Shown here: piece after piece, positions 52,608 to 62,493 of the stretch
Layout of the letters: each line of letters begins with the position of its first letter
Position numbering within the stretch: the stretch's first letter is position 1
Origin: Acidobacteriaceae bacterium
Lineage (GTDB): Bacteria > Acidobacteriota > Terriglobia > Terriglobales > Acidobacteriaceae
NCBI GenBank assembly: GCA_027452125.1
Contig: DAIDGZ010000125.1
Location: 1-64,000, forward strand
DNA: 64,000 nucleotides
Reading direction: 5' to 3'
Translations under genes and position numbers: made by a program
The notes under the pieces: model-generated
What the model saw: the letters and a program-made list of their open reading frames with translations, nothing else
Databases searched by the model: none
What the model was told of the DNA's origin: nothing

Positions 52608-52727
52608 ATTGCACAAAATTGGCAGGATCGATCTCCTGGCGTTCACGCACCGTTTTTCCTGCGCCCGCAGAGGCAGAAAACGAGGTGGCGTCCACGGTGG
52701 ATCTGTTCGGGAGCGAGTACCAATCGT

Positions 52728-55700
52728 ATGTGGATTGTTCGGCTTGCGCTGCGGCGGCCTTATACATTTATCGTTTTCGCGCTCCTGATCCTCATCCTCG
52801 GGGTATACAGCATCTTGTCGATGCCTACCGATATCTTTCCAGATATCGATATCCCCGTGGTCACTGTCGTCTGGCAGTTTACCGGGATGTCTGCCCAGCA
52901 GATTGCCAACCGCATCGTCTCCAACGACGAGCGCGGCATGACAATCACAGTCAACGACATTGACCACATCGAGTCGCAGTCGCTGGTGGGCATCGGCGTC
53001 ATCAAGGTCTTCTTCCACCCCGGCGCCAACATCGCCGAAGCCGTTGCCCAGATCACCGCCATCAGCCAGGTGGAACTGCGCTCTCTGCCGCCCGGCACCG
53101 TGCCGCCATTCATTATTCAGTACAACGCCTCCAGCGTCCCGGTTCTGCAATTGGCACTCTCCGGCCGCGGCCTCAATGAACAGCAACTGTTCGACCTGGC
53201 CACCAACACCATCCGCGTACAACTGGCCACCGTCGAGGGCGCGCAGATGCCCTTTCCCTACGGCGGCACGCAACGCCAGATCCAGGTCGATCTGAACATG
53301 GCAGCCTTGCAGGCCAAGGGGCTCTCCCCGGCGGATGTCGTCAACGCCATCGGCAGTCAGAACGTCATTGCCCCCTCTGGCACCATGAAGATCAACCGCT
53401 TCGAGTACCAGGTGGAAACCAACGCCGCTCCCACTGTACTCGACGATCTGAACAATCTGCCCATCAAAACGGTCAACGGAGCGGTGGTCTACATCCGCGA
53501 CGTGGCGCATGTGCGCGACGGCAACCCGCCCCAAACCAACATTGTGCGCGTCAACGGACACCGGGCCATCGTGATGAACATCATGAAAACCGGCTCATCC
53601 TCCACGCTGGACATCATCAAGGGCGTACGCGACAAGATCGCCTACATCCGCGGCCAGTTGCCGCCCACGCTGCATATCGATCCGGTCTCCGACCAGTCCA
53701 TCTTTGTCCGCGGAGCCATCAGCGGTGTCGTGCGCGAGGCCATCATCGCCGCCTGCCTCACCGCCATCATGATCCTGGTCTTCCTGGGAAGCTGGCGTTC
53801 CACCATCATCATCGCGGTCTCCATCCCGCTCTCCATTCTCTGCTCGCTCATCGTTCTCTACGCCCTGCACCAGACCATTAACATCATGACCCTCGGCGGC
53901 ATGGCCCTGGCCGTCGGCATCCTGGTGGACGATGCCACCGTAGCCATTGAGAACATCAATCGCTATCTCGAATCAGGCAAGGAGCTGGAACAATCCATCC
54001 TCGAAGGCTCGGCACAGATCGCTGTCCCGGCTTTTGTCTCCACTCTCTCCATCTGCATCGTCTTTGTACCCATGTTCTTCCTCACCGGCGTGGCGCACTA
54101 CCTGTTCGTGCCGCTGGCCGAGGCCGTGGTCTTCGCCATGCTGGCCAGCTATATGCTCTCGCGTACGCTGGTGCCCACCATGGCCAAGTACATGCTCCGG
54201 GAGCATGACGACGCAGAGCTAACCCGCAAGCACTCCAGCCGCAATCCCTTTACCGTCTTTCAGCGCGGCTTCGAGGACGGCTTTGCCCGCTTCCGCAACG
54301 GCTATCTGCGCCTGCTCACCCTGTGCGTGGATCATGCCGGCGTCTTTCTCGTCCTGTTTTTTGGCTTCGTCGTGGCATCCATCGGACTGCTGGCTCCCTG
54401 GCTCGGCCAGGACTTCTTCCCCTCCGTAGACTCGGGGCAGTTCAAGATTCACGTCCGCGCGCACACCGGCATGCGCATTGAAGAAACCGCTGCGCTGTGC
54501 GACCACATTGATAACACCATCCGGCAGCAGATTCCAGCCAATGAACTTTCCACCATCATGGACAACATCGGCCTGCCCTACTCCTCGCTGAACTTGTCCT
54601 ACTCCACATCCGGCCTGGTAGGTACGGCAGACGCCGACATTCAGGTGCAGCTCGCGCCAGATCATCACCCCACGGGCGCGTATGTGGAGCACCTGCGTAG
54701 CGTGCTCGCGCGCGAGTATCCCGGCGTCACCTTCTACGTGCTGCCGGTCGATATCGTCACCCAGATTCTGGATTTTGGTCTGGCCGCGCCCATCGATATC
54801 CAGATCCTTGGCCCCAACGTCTACGGCAACCGCGCCCTCGCCGAGCGCGTCCTCAATGAAGTACGCTATGTTCCCGGCATCGCTGACGCACGCATCCAGC
54901 AGCCCTTCAACGAGCCCACCTGGACCGTCAATGTCGACCGCACGCGGGCCAGTGAGGTCGGACTAACGGAAAAGGATGTGGCGCAAAGCCTGCTGGTAGC
55001 GCTCAGCGGCAGCTTCCAGACCAGCCCCACCTTCTACCTCGATCCCCGTAACGGTGTGTCCTACAACATTGCCGTGCAAACGCCGCAGTACAGGCTCGAC
55101 ACCCTGGCGGCACTCAACAGCCTGCCACTCACCGCGCCAAGCACATCTTCCGCCGCAAGCGCAGCGAACGCAGGTAACAGTGCTCTGGCTACCACCGCGC
55201 CTGGAGCACTTCCCCTGGGCGCACCGGCGGGCAGCACATCCACGGCAGCTCCCGGAGCCTCCAAACCGGTGCAGGTGCTGGGCAACCTGGCCAGCATCAA
55301 CCCCGGAGCCGAAGAGGCAACCGTCAGCCACTACGACATCTCCCCGGTCATCGATCTCTTTGCCAACGTGGACGGCGCCGATCTCGGCTCAGTGACGCGC
55401 GCCGTAGAGAAGATCATCGCGCGGCACCAGAAAGACCTGCCCCGCGGCAGCCACTTTGTGCTGCGCGGGCAGAGTGAGACCATGCGCCAGTCCTACATCG
55501 GCCTGCTCTCCGGACTCGCCTTCTCTATCCTGCTGGTCTATCTGCTGATCGTGGTCAACTTCCAGTCCTGGCTGGATCCGTTTCTCATCATCTCTGCACT
55601 GCCCGCCGCGCTGGCTGGCATCGTGTGGTTTCTCTTCCTCACCCACACCCGGCTCAGCGTGCCTGCCCTCACCGGCGCCATCATGTGCATGGGCGTGGCC

Positions 55701-56057
55701 ACGGCCAACTCCATCCTGGTGGTCAGCTTCGCTCGGGAGCAGTTGGAGGTGCTGGTTGGGGACGCGCGCACGGCTGCGCTGAATGCCGGCTTTGTTCGCT
55801 TGCGTCCGGTGCTGATGACCGCGCTGGCCATGATCATCGGCATGGTGCCCATGGCCCTGGGTCTCGGGGATGGCGGCGAGCAGAACGCCCCGCTGGGCCG
55901 CGCTGTCATCGGCGGCCTGTTGCTGGCCACCGTGGCCACGCTCTTCTTTGTCCCAGCCTTCTTCTCCTTCATCCATGGCCGCATGGAACGCCGCCGGGCA
56001 ACACATAGCGCCGCGGCTACGGTAGCATTCGACGAATTTGACGAGGTATCGGAGTAG
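52728..56057 (+). CDS. RND efflux pump inner-membrane transporter (HAE1/AcrB family)
   Basis: 1109 residues. First helix begins RPYTFIVFALLILILGVYSI. The proton-relay Asp pair is in GILVDDATVAIENIN (near 400), as in AcrB. The second half repeats the plan with MCMGVATANSILVVSFA near 990. An insertion of about 45 Ala/Ser/Thr/Pro-rich residues (about 801-846) is unlike standard AcrB proteins. It exports drugs, solvents or similar compounds with the fusion and outer-membrane proteins encoded directly downstream. Confidence 0.94.
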   Translation: MWIVRLALRRPYTFIVFALLILILGVYSILSMPTDIFPDIDIPVVTVVWQFTGMSAQQIANRIVSNDERGMTITVNDIDHIESQSLVGIGVIKVFFHPGANIAEAVAQITAISQVELRSLPPGTVPPFIIQYNASSVPVLQLALSGRGLNEQQLFDLATNTIRVQLATVEGAQMPFPYGGTQRQIQVDLNMAALQAKGLSPADVVNAIGSQNVIAPSGTMKINRFEYQVETNAAPTVLDDLNNLPIKTVNGAVVYIRDVAHVRDGNPPQTNIVRVNGHRAIVMNIMKTGSSSTLDIIKGVRDKIAYIRGQLPPTLHIDPVSDQSIFVRGAISGVVREAIIAACLTAIMILVFLGSWRSTIIIAVSIPLSILCSLIVLYALHQTINIMTLGGMALAVGILVDDATVAIENINRYLESGKELEQSILEGSAQIAVPAFVSTLSICIVFVPMFFLTGVAHYLFVPLAEAVVFAMLASYMLSRTLVPTMAKYMLREHDDAELTRKHSSRNPFTVFQRGFEDGFARFRNGYLRLLTLCVDHAGVFLVLFFGFVVASIGLLAPWLGQDFFPSVDSGQFKIHVRAHTGMRIEETAALCDHIDNTIRQQIPANELSTIMDNIGLPYSSLNLSYSTSGLVGTADADIQVQLAPDHHPTGAYVEHLRSVLAREYPGVTFYVLPVDIVTQILDFGLAAPIDIQILGPNVYGNRALAERVLNEVRYVPGIADARIQQPFNEPTWTVNVDRTRASEVGLTEKDVAQSLLVALSGSFQTSPTFYLDPRNGVSYNIAVQTPQYRLDTLAALNSLPLTAPSTSSAASAANAGNSALATTAPGALPLGAPAGSTSTAAPGASKPVQVLGNLASINPGAEEATVSHYDISPVIDLFANVDGADLGSVTRAVEKIIARHQKDLPRGSHFVLRGQSETMRQSYIGLLSGLAFSILLVYLLIVVNFQSWLDPFLIISALPAALAGIVWFLFLTHTRLSVPALTGAIMCMGVATANSILVVSFAREQLEVLVGDARTAALNAGFVRLRPVLMTALAMIIGMVPMALGLGDGGEQNAPLGRAVIGGLLLATVATLFFVPAFFSFIHGRMERRRATHSAAATVAFDEFDEVSE

Positions 56058-56063
56058 CAGCTT

Positions 56064-57263
56064 ATGAGCAACTCATCCAGCCAGAACCCGCACCACGAAC
56101 ACGAGCAGGCGGGCATGCCCGAAGTCAAGCCCATTGCGCCGCGCACCGCCGTAGTGGGCGTTGTGCTGGTTCTGGTGCTGGCCGGCGTTGTTGCCGCCAT
56201 CGGCATCCTCAGCCGTATGCACGCCGATACGGTGCTGGCGCAGCGCACGGATGAGTTGGCCGCGCCTACCGTCACCGTCGCTCCGCCCCAGCCTGGCAAG
56301 CCGGTGGACAACTACGTGCTTCCCGGCAACGTCACCGCATGGACCGACTCGCCCATTTATGCGCGCACCGACGGCTACCTGACCCACTGGTACTACGACA
56401 TCGGCGCCCGCGTGAAAAAAGGCGCGCTGCTGGCCGTCATCGCCACACCCGAGCTGGATAAGCAGGTGGCGCAGGCGCAGGCTGATCTGGCGACGGCCAG
56501 GGCCACCGCCAATAATGCCCACATCCAGGCCGAACGCTACTCCGGGCTGGTCAATTCCAACGCCGTGTCGCAGCAGGACACCGACACGTATGTGAATCAG
56601 GCCGCCGCCACCGCCGCCGCCGTCCGCTCCGCGCAGGCTAACTTGCAACGCTTGCTCCAGTTGCAGTCCTTCGAGAAGATCTACGCACCTTTTGACGGCG
56701 TGGTCACTGCCCGCACCGTGGACATTGGCCAGCTCATCAACCAGGGCGCCGGGGCCGAGCTCTTTCACCTGCAAGCCATTCAGACCCTGCGCGTCTACAC
56801 CAATGTTCCCCAGGCCTTTGCGCCGCAGATGAAGCGCGGCATGAAGGTCACGCTCACCTTCCCCGAGCATGTGGGCAAAACCTATGAGGGCACGCTGGTG
56901 CGAACCGCCGACGCCATCGATCCCGCCAGCCGCACATTGCTGGTGGAAGTGGATGTGCCCAATCGCAACGGGGAATTGATGCCCGGCTCACTCGCCCAGG
57001 TGCACTTCAAAACGCCCCCTGCCGCGCCCGCGCTGATCGTGCCTTCCGAAGCTCTGATCTTCCGCCGCCAGGGCCTGCAGATTGGCACGGTCGTCCATGG
57101 AAATATTGCCCATCTGGTACCGATCACGATCGGGCAGGACGACGGAGCCACTGTACAGATCGTCACCGGCCTCAACCCGGGCGACCAGGTCATACAGGAT
57201 CCGCCCGACTCACTGATTGAAGGCCAAAAAGTGCGCGTGGTCAGCGCCGAGGGGGGCAAATAG
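56064..57263 (+). CDS. RND periplasmic membrane-fusion protein
   Basis: 399 residues, 6 bases after the transporter gene. One N-terminal membrane segment (about 31-52). Lipoyl/hairpin layout: YDIGARVKKGALLAVIATPELDKQVAQAQ, a coiled-coil hairpin (about 135-190), then KIYAPFDGVVTARTVDIGQLI and the beta-barrel. The final membrane-proximal domain includes VVHGNIAHLVPITIG. It links the pump to the outer-membrane channel. Confidence 0.94.
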   Translation: MSNSSSQNPHHEHEQAGMPEVKPIAPRTAVVGVVLVLVLAGVVAAIGILSRMHADTVLAQRTDELAAPTVTVAPPQPGKPVDNYVLPGNVTAWTDSPIYARTDGYLTHWYYDIGARVKKGALLAVIATPELDKQVAQAQADLATARATANNAHIQAERYSGLVNSNAVSQQDTDTYVNQAAATAAAVRSAQANLQRLLQLQSFEKIYAPFDGVVTARTVDIGQLINQGAGAELFHLQAIQTLRVYTNVPQAFAPQMKRGMKVTLTFPEHVGKTYEGTLVRTADAIDPASRTLLVEVDVPNRNGELMPGSLAQVHFKTPPAAPALIVPSEALIFRRQGLQIGTVVHGNIAHLVPITIGQDDGATVQIVTGLNPGDQVIQDPPDSLIEGQKVRVVSAEGGK

Positions 57264-57265
57264 CC

Positions 57266-58768
57266 ATGCCGGCTTGTGCGCACATCACGCGCCTGCGACG
57301 CCGCCATGGCGCAATCGCGCTGGCCGCTTCGGCTGGATTTCTGCTGCTGGCCGGCTGCAAGCCGGTTGGCCCCGACTACCGCCGGCCCGCGTATCCAACC
57401 GCGCCCGTCTACAAGGAGACCGGGGCATCCTCCGTGGTGACGCCGCCGCCCAACCCCGCGGGCGGCACATGGCAGCCTGCTTCTCCCTCGGACGGCATGC
57501 TGCGCGGCAAGTGGTGGGAGATCTACCAGGACCCCGAGCTGAACCGGCTCGAAGGCCGCATCGCAACGAACAACGAGCAACTGCGTCAGGCCGTGGAAAC
57601 CTACCTGGCCGCTCGCGATCTGGTCAGCGTGGCGCGCGCCAATCTTTACCCGGTGCTCTCTGCCGGGCCGTCGATCAGCCGCGAGCATATCTCCGCCAAC
57701 CGCCCCAACGCATCGGCCACCAGCAAGACCGGGTACAGCGACTTTGCCATCGGCGGCCAGGCCAGTTGGGAACCCGATTTCTGGGGCCGCATCCGCCGCA
57801 GCGTGGAAGCCGCGCACGCCAGCGCACAGGCCAGCGCCGCGGACCTGGCCAACGTGGACCTGAGTCTGCACGCGGAGATGGCCTCTGACTACTTTGCGCT
57901 GCGCGGCCTGGATGCCCAGACCCGTCTGCTCACTACCACCGTCCGTACGCTCGAACACCAGCTCAACCTGACGGAGCGTCTTCTCACTGGTGGCATCGCT
58001 ACTGAAGCCGATGTGGCCCAGGCCCGCACCCAGTTGGAAACCGTGCGTGCCCAACTCGTCGATGTAGGCGTAGCCCGCGCGCAGTATGAGCACGCCATTG
58101 GCACGCTGGCCAACTACAGCCTGCCCGGTTTCAGCATCCCGCCCTCGCCACTGGATCTGTCCTTGCCGAAGGTGCCCACCGGCGTGCCTTCGCAGCTGCT
58201 GCAGCGGCGGCCCGATATCGCGGCCGCGGAACGGCTCACCGACACCGCCAATGCGCAGATTGGCATCGCCGTCAGCGCCTTCTATCCCAACATTGGCCTG
58301 GGCGGTGCAGGCGGCTTTGAGAGTACGCATCCCGGCACCTGGATTCAGGGCCCCAGCGCCCTGTGGAGCCTCGGCGCGCAGGCCACGGAATTACTCTTCG
58401 ACGCCGGCCAGCGTCACGCGCTTACAGATCAGGCCCGCCACGCCTACGAGGCGCAGGTGGCGGCCTATCGCAACACTGTATTGCAGGCCTTCAACGATGT
58501 AGAGGACCAGCTCTCCAGCCTGCGCATCCTCGAACAGGAGTCAGGGGTAGAGCAGCAGGCCGTGGCTGCCGCACAGCACTCCTTTGACATCTCCAACATG
58601 CGCTACAAAGGCGGCGTCACCAGCTATCTTGAGGTGCTCACCGCGGAAACCGCACTCCTGCAAAATCAGCGCTCCGCCATCGATCTGCAAACACGCCAGT
58701 TCGAAGCCAGCGTCAGCCTGATCCGCGCCCTGGGCGGCGGTTGGGATACGACGCAGTTGCCGAAGTAA
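57266..58768 (+). CDS. TolC/NodT-family outer-membrane efflux lipoprotein
   Basis: 500 residues, 2 bases after the fusion protein gene. A lipobox LLAGC lies near residue 28. GPDYRRPAYPTAP and WWEIYQDPELNRL are NodT-type N-terminal signatures, followed by two OEP repeats with long amphipathic helices (LLQRRPDIAAAERLTDTANAQIG). It forms the trimeric outer-membrane tunnel of the pump. Confidence 0.94.
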   Translation: MPACAHITRLRRRHGAIALAASAGFLLLAGCKPVGPDYRRPAYPTAPVYKETGASSVVTPPPNPAGGTWQPASPSDGMLRGKWWEIYQDPELNRLEGRIATNNEQLRQAVETYLAARDLVSVARANLYPVLSAGPSISREHISANRPNASATSKTGYSDFAIGGQASWEPDFWGRIRRSVEAAHASAQASAADLANVDLSLHAEMASDYFALRGLDAQTRLLTTTVRTLEHQLNLTERLLTGGIATEADVAQARTQLETVRAQLVDVGVARAQYEHAIGTLANYSLPGFSIPPSPLDLSLPKVPTGVPSQLLQRRPDIAAAERLTDTANAQIGIAVSAFYPNIGLGGAGGFESTHPGTWIQGPSALWSLGAQATELLFDAGQRHALTDQARHAYEAQVAAYRNTVLQAFNDVEDQLSSLRILEQESGVEQQAVAAAQHSFDISNMRYKGGVTSYLEVLTAETALLQNQRSAIDLQTRQFEASVSLIRALGGGWDTTQLPK

Positions 58769-58771
58769 TGC

Positions 58772-59146
58772 TCAGTTCTTTGTAAGCAGTGGAAGGATGC
58801 GTATGCGGGTCCGTTTCGGATCAACGGTAAGCAAAGCTCCAGAAAGCAACTCCTGCTGCATCTGCTGAAGCGCCGCTATCACCGGCTTGCCAATGAGATC
58901 GAGGCTTAAATCATCCGAGCGAATTTGCACTACGCTTGGCTTTGAAGCCTGAGTTGCTGCCAGAATTGCACCGAAATCCAGATCATGTGTAAGGACTATG
59001 CAATGATGCACGCGGGCGTATGTCATGATCTCAGTGTCGGATGCCGTAGCTGCTCCAATCACTGACCAATGAACCGCCTCCATGCCCGCATTTCTGAGCG
59101 CTTCCACCCATTGCGGCGAGAGGTTCATATCGACGATCAGCTTCAT
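58772..59146 (-). CDS. DUF5615 PIN-like toxin
   Basis: 124 residues beginning LIVDMNLSPQWVEALRNAGM, a DUF5615 signature, with acidic residues in DTEIMTYARV and LTHDLDFGAI that could form a PIN-type nuclease centre (D6, D36, D55, D57 region). Its ATG overlaps the DUF433 stop (ATGA). Such pairs are predicted toxin-antitoxin modules. Confidence 0.85.
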   Translation of the reverse strand: MKLIVDMNLSPQWVEALRNAGMEAVHWSVIGAATASDTEIMTYARVHHCIVLTHDLDFGAILAATQASKPSVVQIRSDDLSLDLIGKPVIAALQQMQQELLSGALLTVDPKRTRIRILPLLTKN

Positions 59147-59373
59147 GCCGTAGCCAACATGATTTCGCGTTCTTCTGCGAGCCAGGCAGCATAACGAAGC
59201 GCCTGCATCACATCCTCGCGGTCCAGATAGGGATAACTGGAAAGAATCTCCTCAACGCTGTGCCCGGCTCCGATCTGGCCAACAATCATGCCCACCGTAA
59301 CCCGCATCCCGCGAATGCACGCCTTGCCACCCATCATGTGAGGATCAAGCGTTATGCGATCAAACTGTCCCAT
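59143..59373 (-). CDS. DUF433 antitoxin-like protein
   Basis: 76 residues from the ATG at 59373, with GGAG 6 bases upstream; two earlier starts (GTG at 59391, ATG at 59385) lack a ribosome site. DUF433 motifs: RITLDPHMMGGKACIRGMRV and SVEEILSSYPYLDREDVMQAL. A helix-turn-helix-like protein, likely antitoxin and autorepressor of the DUF5615 partner. It comes first in the pair, as is usual. Confidence 0.85.
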   Translation of the reverse strand: MGQFDRITLDPHMMGGKACIRGMRVTVGMIVGQIGAGHSVEEILSSYPYLDREDVMQALRYAAWLAEEREIMLATA

Positions 59374-59425
59374 GCGCCGCTCCATGTTCACGATGAGCTT
59401 ATCGTAGCCCTTTGCCGCATTTCTT

Positions 59426-61606
59426 TCAAAGAGGCTCTCTGGAGCCGGTCATAGTCAGCGCACCATTCCCTGTCCCATACGCCTTCACCGGCACTTCGGT
59501 GAGCGGTATTCCCGGCCCTTCCCACATCAGGTGCGGCCAACCTTCGCTGTTGGAGTGCAGACCTTCAAGATGCAGTGTGTGCCAGCCGGCGCGCAGCCCC
59601 AGCGAGCCTCGCGCATACCGCACCGCGTTCCCCGATGAGCCGCATACCTGGCTGAAAGGTGGCCCTGTCTTCGCCACCTCTTTACCATCAATCACCAGCC
59701 GCGCCCCGTCTCGCGAGGTCAGGTAGAACGTATAGCCGCCCTCCGCAGGCACATGCACGGAACCATCCCACGCGGTAGCGTAGCGGGTAAATCCCTGCGC
59801 GTCCGCCACCAGACCCGCGGAATGTCCGGTAAACAGGGGCTGTTGCCGCGACAGGTCCGGCAGTTCCGTCCACGCGCCGGGATAGATCTTCCACGTGAGC
59901 CCCGGCGTAACCGGCGCCGTCGGCTTTGCTGCCTCCTGCCACTGGCTCACCACCGTCACATCCTGTTCCGCCCAGTCTTCGTGGCCATTCTTGTCCTGCA
60001 CGTGCAGCAGAACACGGAACATCCCTGCCCCATTGGCGCCGTCCAGCTCGGTTCCATCGGCATCTGCAAAGCGATGCGTTACGTGCCGCCCATGCGCCTG
60101 GGTTCCATCCCCAAAGAGCCAGGTGTACCTTGCTCCCGGCATGCTTCGCGCAACAAAGGTCACATTCCTGTGCGGAGTGGCCGACGCCGGTGACACGGCA
60201 AAGGCCGCTACCGGCGCCGTTACCGGGGCAAAGCGTGGCTGCGCTGCCCCGCCTGTCACGCTCAGCGGTATCTGGGCATCCTCCGTCACGCGCGTCTGGC
60301 CATACTTCACGTTGCCGAACGTCACCCCCGCGACATCCCCGGTCAGCGTGGACTCCGCCAGCGGCGGCTGGCCCAGCGCCCAGATATTGCGGAAGGTGAA
60401 GTTGCGCAAGGAAGGCTGCTCCTGCTCCATCTGCACCAGCGAGTACCAGTTATCCAGGAAGAGATTTTCAAAGGTGTAGCCGCTATGCGTGCCACGCGCT
60501 CCACTGGCGCCCCAGAAACCCAACAGGGCAAAGGTCTGCCCGCAGGCGCCGATGCCGGCGTGCAGTATGTCTGAGTCGCGCAGCGTAAAGTTGCTGGAGT
60601 TGAAGGTCTTCTGCGGCCATCCGGCGCGCACGATATTCGAGATGCTGGTGGAGAGTTCGCTGTGCTCAATCAGGATGTTGCGCACATCCTTGCCCGGACG
60701 CAACAGATCGTCCTGTGTATAGCCGTCCCAGTTGCCCTGCATGGCAAATACATCGTCTGACGAGCGAATAAACGCATTGCGCACCACCGCGTCGCCGCCG
60801 CCCAGCCAATCCATGCCGTCCTGGTTGGCGTTGCCAATGTTGCCGCCCACCACGCGCAGATCGTCATAGGTAAAGCCCGTCGAGTCCTTCATCTGGATCG
60901 ACCATGTCCGCGAGCGCACAATGCAGGTCAATCCGCTGATCTGCACATCATGCGCCTCGTACGCGCCGATGCAGTGCCAGTCCGGTCTCTGCATCCATCC
61001 TTCGTCGGCGTTGGGCGCCTGCGGCCCGTCGTAGACGATGGTTCCCCGGCCCAGCACCTTCACATCCTGCACCTTCCACAGGTTCAGGCTGCCAAAGAGA
61101 TACGCTCCCGGCTCCAGGTAGATGGTGTCGCCGCTCTTGGGATTCAGGCTGTCGCGGTGTACGCCTGCGGAAATGATCCGCACATGCGGTCCGGCAGGCG
61201 GAGGCGCCGGCGGGGCCCCGGCAAAGAGAAACAGCATTCGCGCCCGATTCAGAAAATCGTCAGGCCGCGCAATCGACAGCTTCGCCGGAGCCGTCAGCCG
61301 GAAGCGGATCGTGTCGCCATTCCGCGTTGCCCGCAGACCCAGCCGCCACGGCTGAAGATCCACGCCATGTTCCCAGAAGCCCTTCTCGCTGGCCGTGATG
61401 GCCACCTCCACCGGCGCCGTCATGTCGAAGCTGACGTAGTCATAGCTCGACGCGGCATGGGCCACATCCACAGGCCTGCCGTTCACCGTAACGGTAAAGA
61501 ATGTGGAGCGCATCTCCGCTGGAACCGGAACCGGCTGCACATGCCGCGCCGCATGGAAGGCAGCGGGCAAAGCGAACAGGGCAGTCAGCACAGCGCGAAG
61601 ACCCAT
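59426..61606 (-). CDS. Secreted beta-helix glycoside hydrolase with PKD and PA14-like modules
   Basis: 726 residues from the ATG at 61606. Short signal sequence (to about 22). An N-terminal beta-sandwich (about 30-110) is followed by a right-handed beta helix (about 140-430) with catalytic-type Asp residues in GNANQDGMDWLGGGDAVV and IRSSDDVFAMQ, as in GH28/GH49 polygalacturonase/dextranase-like enzymes. Then a PKD-like domain (YTWLFGDGTQAHGRHVTHRF) and a PA14-like module (GYTFYLTSRDGARLVIDG). It should cleave a polysaccharide outside the cell; the substrate is unknown. Confidence 0.85.
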   Translation of the reverse strand: MGLRAVLTALFALPAAFHAARHVQPVPVPAEMRSTFFTVTVNGRPVDVAHAASSYDYVSFDMTAPVEVAITASEKGFWEHGVDLQPWRLGLRATRNGDTIRFRLTAPAKLSIARPDDFLNRARMLFLFAGAPPAPPPAGPHVRIISAGVHRDSLNPKSGDTIYLEPGAYLFGSLNLWKVQDVKVLGRGTIVYDGPQAPNADEGWMQRPDWHCIGAYEAHDVQISGLTCIVRSRTWSIQMKDSTGFTYDDLRVVGGNIGNANQDGMDWLGGGDAVVRNAFIRSSDDVFAMQGNWDGYTQDDLLRPGKDVRNILIEHSELSTSISNIVRAGWPQKTFNSSNFTLRDSDILHAGIGACGQTFALLGFWGASGARGTHSGYTFENLFLDNWYSLVQMEQEQPSLRNFTFRNIWALGQPPLAESTLTGDVAGVTFGNVKYGQTRVTEDAQIPLSVTGGAAQPRFAPVTAPVAAFAVSPASATPHRNVTFVARSMPGARYTWLFGDGTQAHGRHVTHRFADADGTELDGANGAGMFRVLLHVQDKNGHEDWAEQDVTVVSQWQEAAKPTAPVTPGLTWKIYPGAWTELPDLSRQQPLFTGHSAGLVADAQGFTRYATAWDGSVHVPAEGGYTFYLTSRDGARLVIDGKEVAKTGPPFSQVCGSSGNAVRYARGSLGLRAGWHTLHLEGLHSNSEGWPHLMWEGPGIPLTEVPVKAYGTGNGALTMTGSREPL

Positions 61607-61690
61607 CAACGACGCAACCCCTTGGGGAAAGATGGAAATGTGATCACTCTAGCATCTGGCTCGCGGGCGCGCGCAGGCACAACTTCCCGC

Positions 61691-62425
61691 TCAGATGCCT
61701 TCGCCCATGGAAACCCACTGCCGCAGCCGCTCCAGTTCCACGCGATACGCGGTGCGCTCCGCCTCCTCTGCCGCGAACGGCTCGGGGCAGGGCTCCGCGG
61801 CGCCCAGACGAACCTCCAGCTCATCCACCCGCGCGGAAAGGGCAATCAGCGCATCGGAGAGCGGATCCTTCACATCGTGCGGATCCGTGATCAACACCCG
61901 CTGACCATTGCGGTACACAATGTGCGCGGGCACGCCCACCACAGTCGAATTGGGCGGTACATCCGCCAGCACCACCGATCCCGCGCCGACACGAGAGTTC
62001 TCGCCCACCGTGATGTTGCCCAGGATATTCGCATTGTTGCCGATGAACACGCCGTCGCAGATGGTTGGATGCCGCTTGCCGTGCTCTTTGCCCGTGCCGC
62101 CCAGCGTCACGCCCTGGTAGAGCGTCACATCGCTGCCCACAATCGCCGTCTCGCCAATCACCACACCCGTCGCATGATCGATGAACAGCCTCCGCCCCAG
62201 CAGCGCCCCAGGATGAATATCGACGCCCGTGAAAAATCGGCCAATCTGCGAAAGCAAGCGCGCCGGCAGGCGCAGATGGCGCTGCCACAGCGCATGCGAG
62301 ATCTGATGCATCCACACCGCCCACAGGCCGGGATAGCACAGAAACACCTCCAGCCAGGTGCGCGCGGCGGGGTCGCGCTCCATCACCGAAGCAATATCTT
62401 CACGGATCCGGGCAAGCAGAGACAT
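61691..62425 (-). CDS. cysE: Serine O-acetyltransferase CysE
   Basis: 244 residues. An N-terminal helical part (about 1-80) is followed by hexapeptide repeats: [54 protein letters not shown] and VGVPAHIV. CysE makes O-acetylserine, the first step of cysteine synthesis. It is 68 bases downstream of cysK on the same strand, so the two probably share an operon. Confidence 0.95.
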   Translation of the reverse strand: MSLLARIREDIASVMERDPAARTWLEVFLCYPGLWAVWMHQISHALWQRHLRLPARLLSQIGRFFTGVDIHPGALLGRRLFIDHATGVVIGETAIVGSDVTLYQGVTLGGTGKEHGKRHPTICDGVFIGNNANILGNITVGENSRVGAGSVVLADVPPNSTVVGVPAHIVYRNGQRVLITDPHDVKDPLSDALIALSARVDELEVRLGAAEPCPEPFAAEEAERTAYRVELERLRQWVSMGEGI

Positions 62426-62493
62426 TGTGCGCTTTCAAAACAGGTTAACGAGCCGGGCGGTGCGTTGCGCTGCACTGCCCGGCTCCAGGTGCA

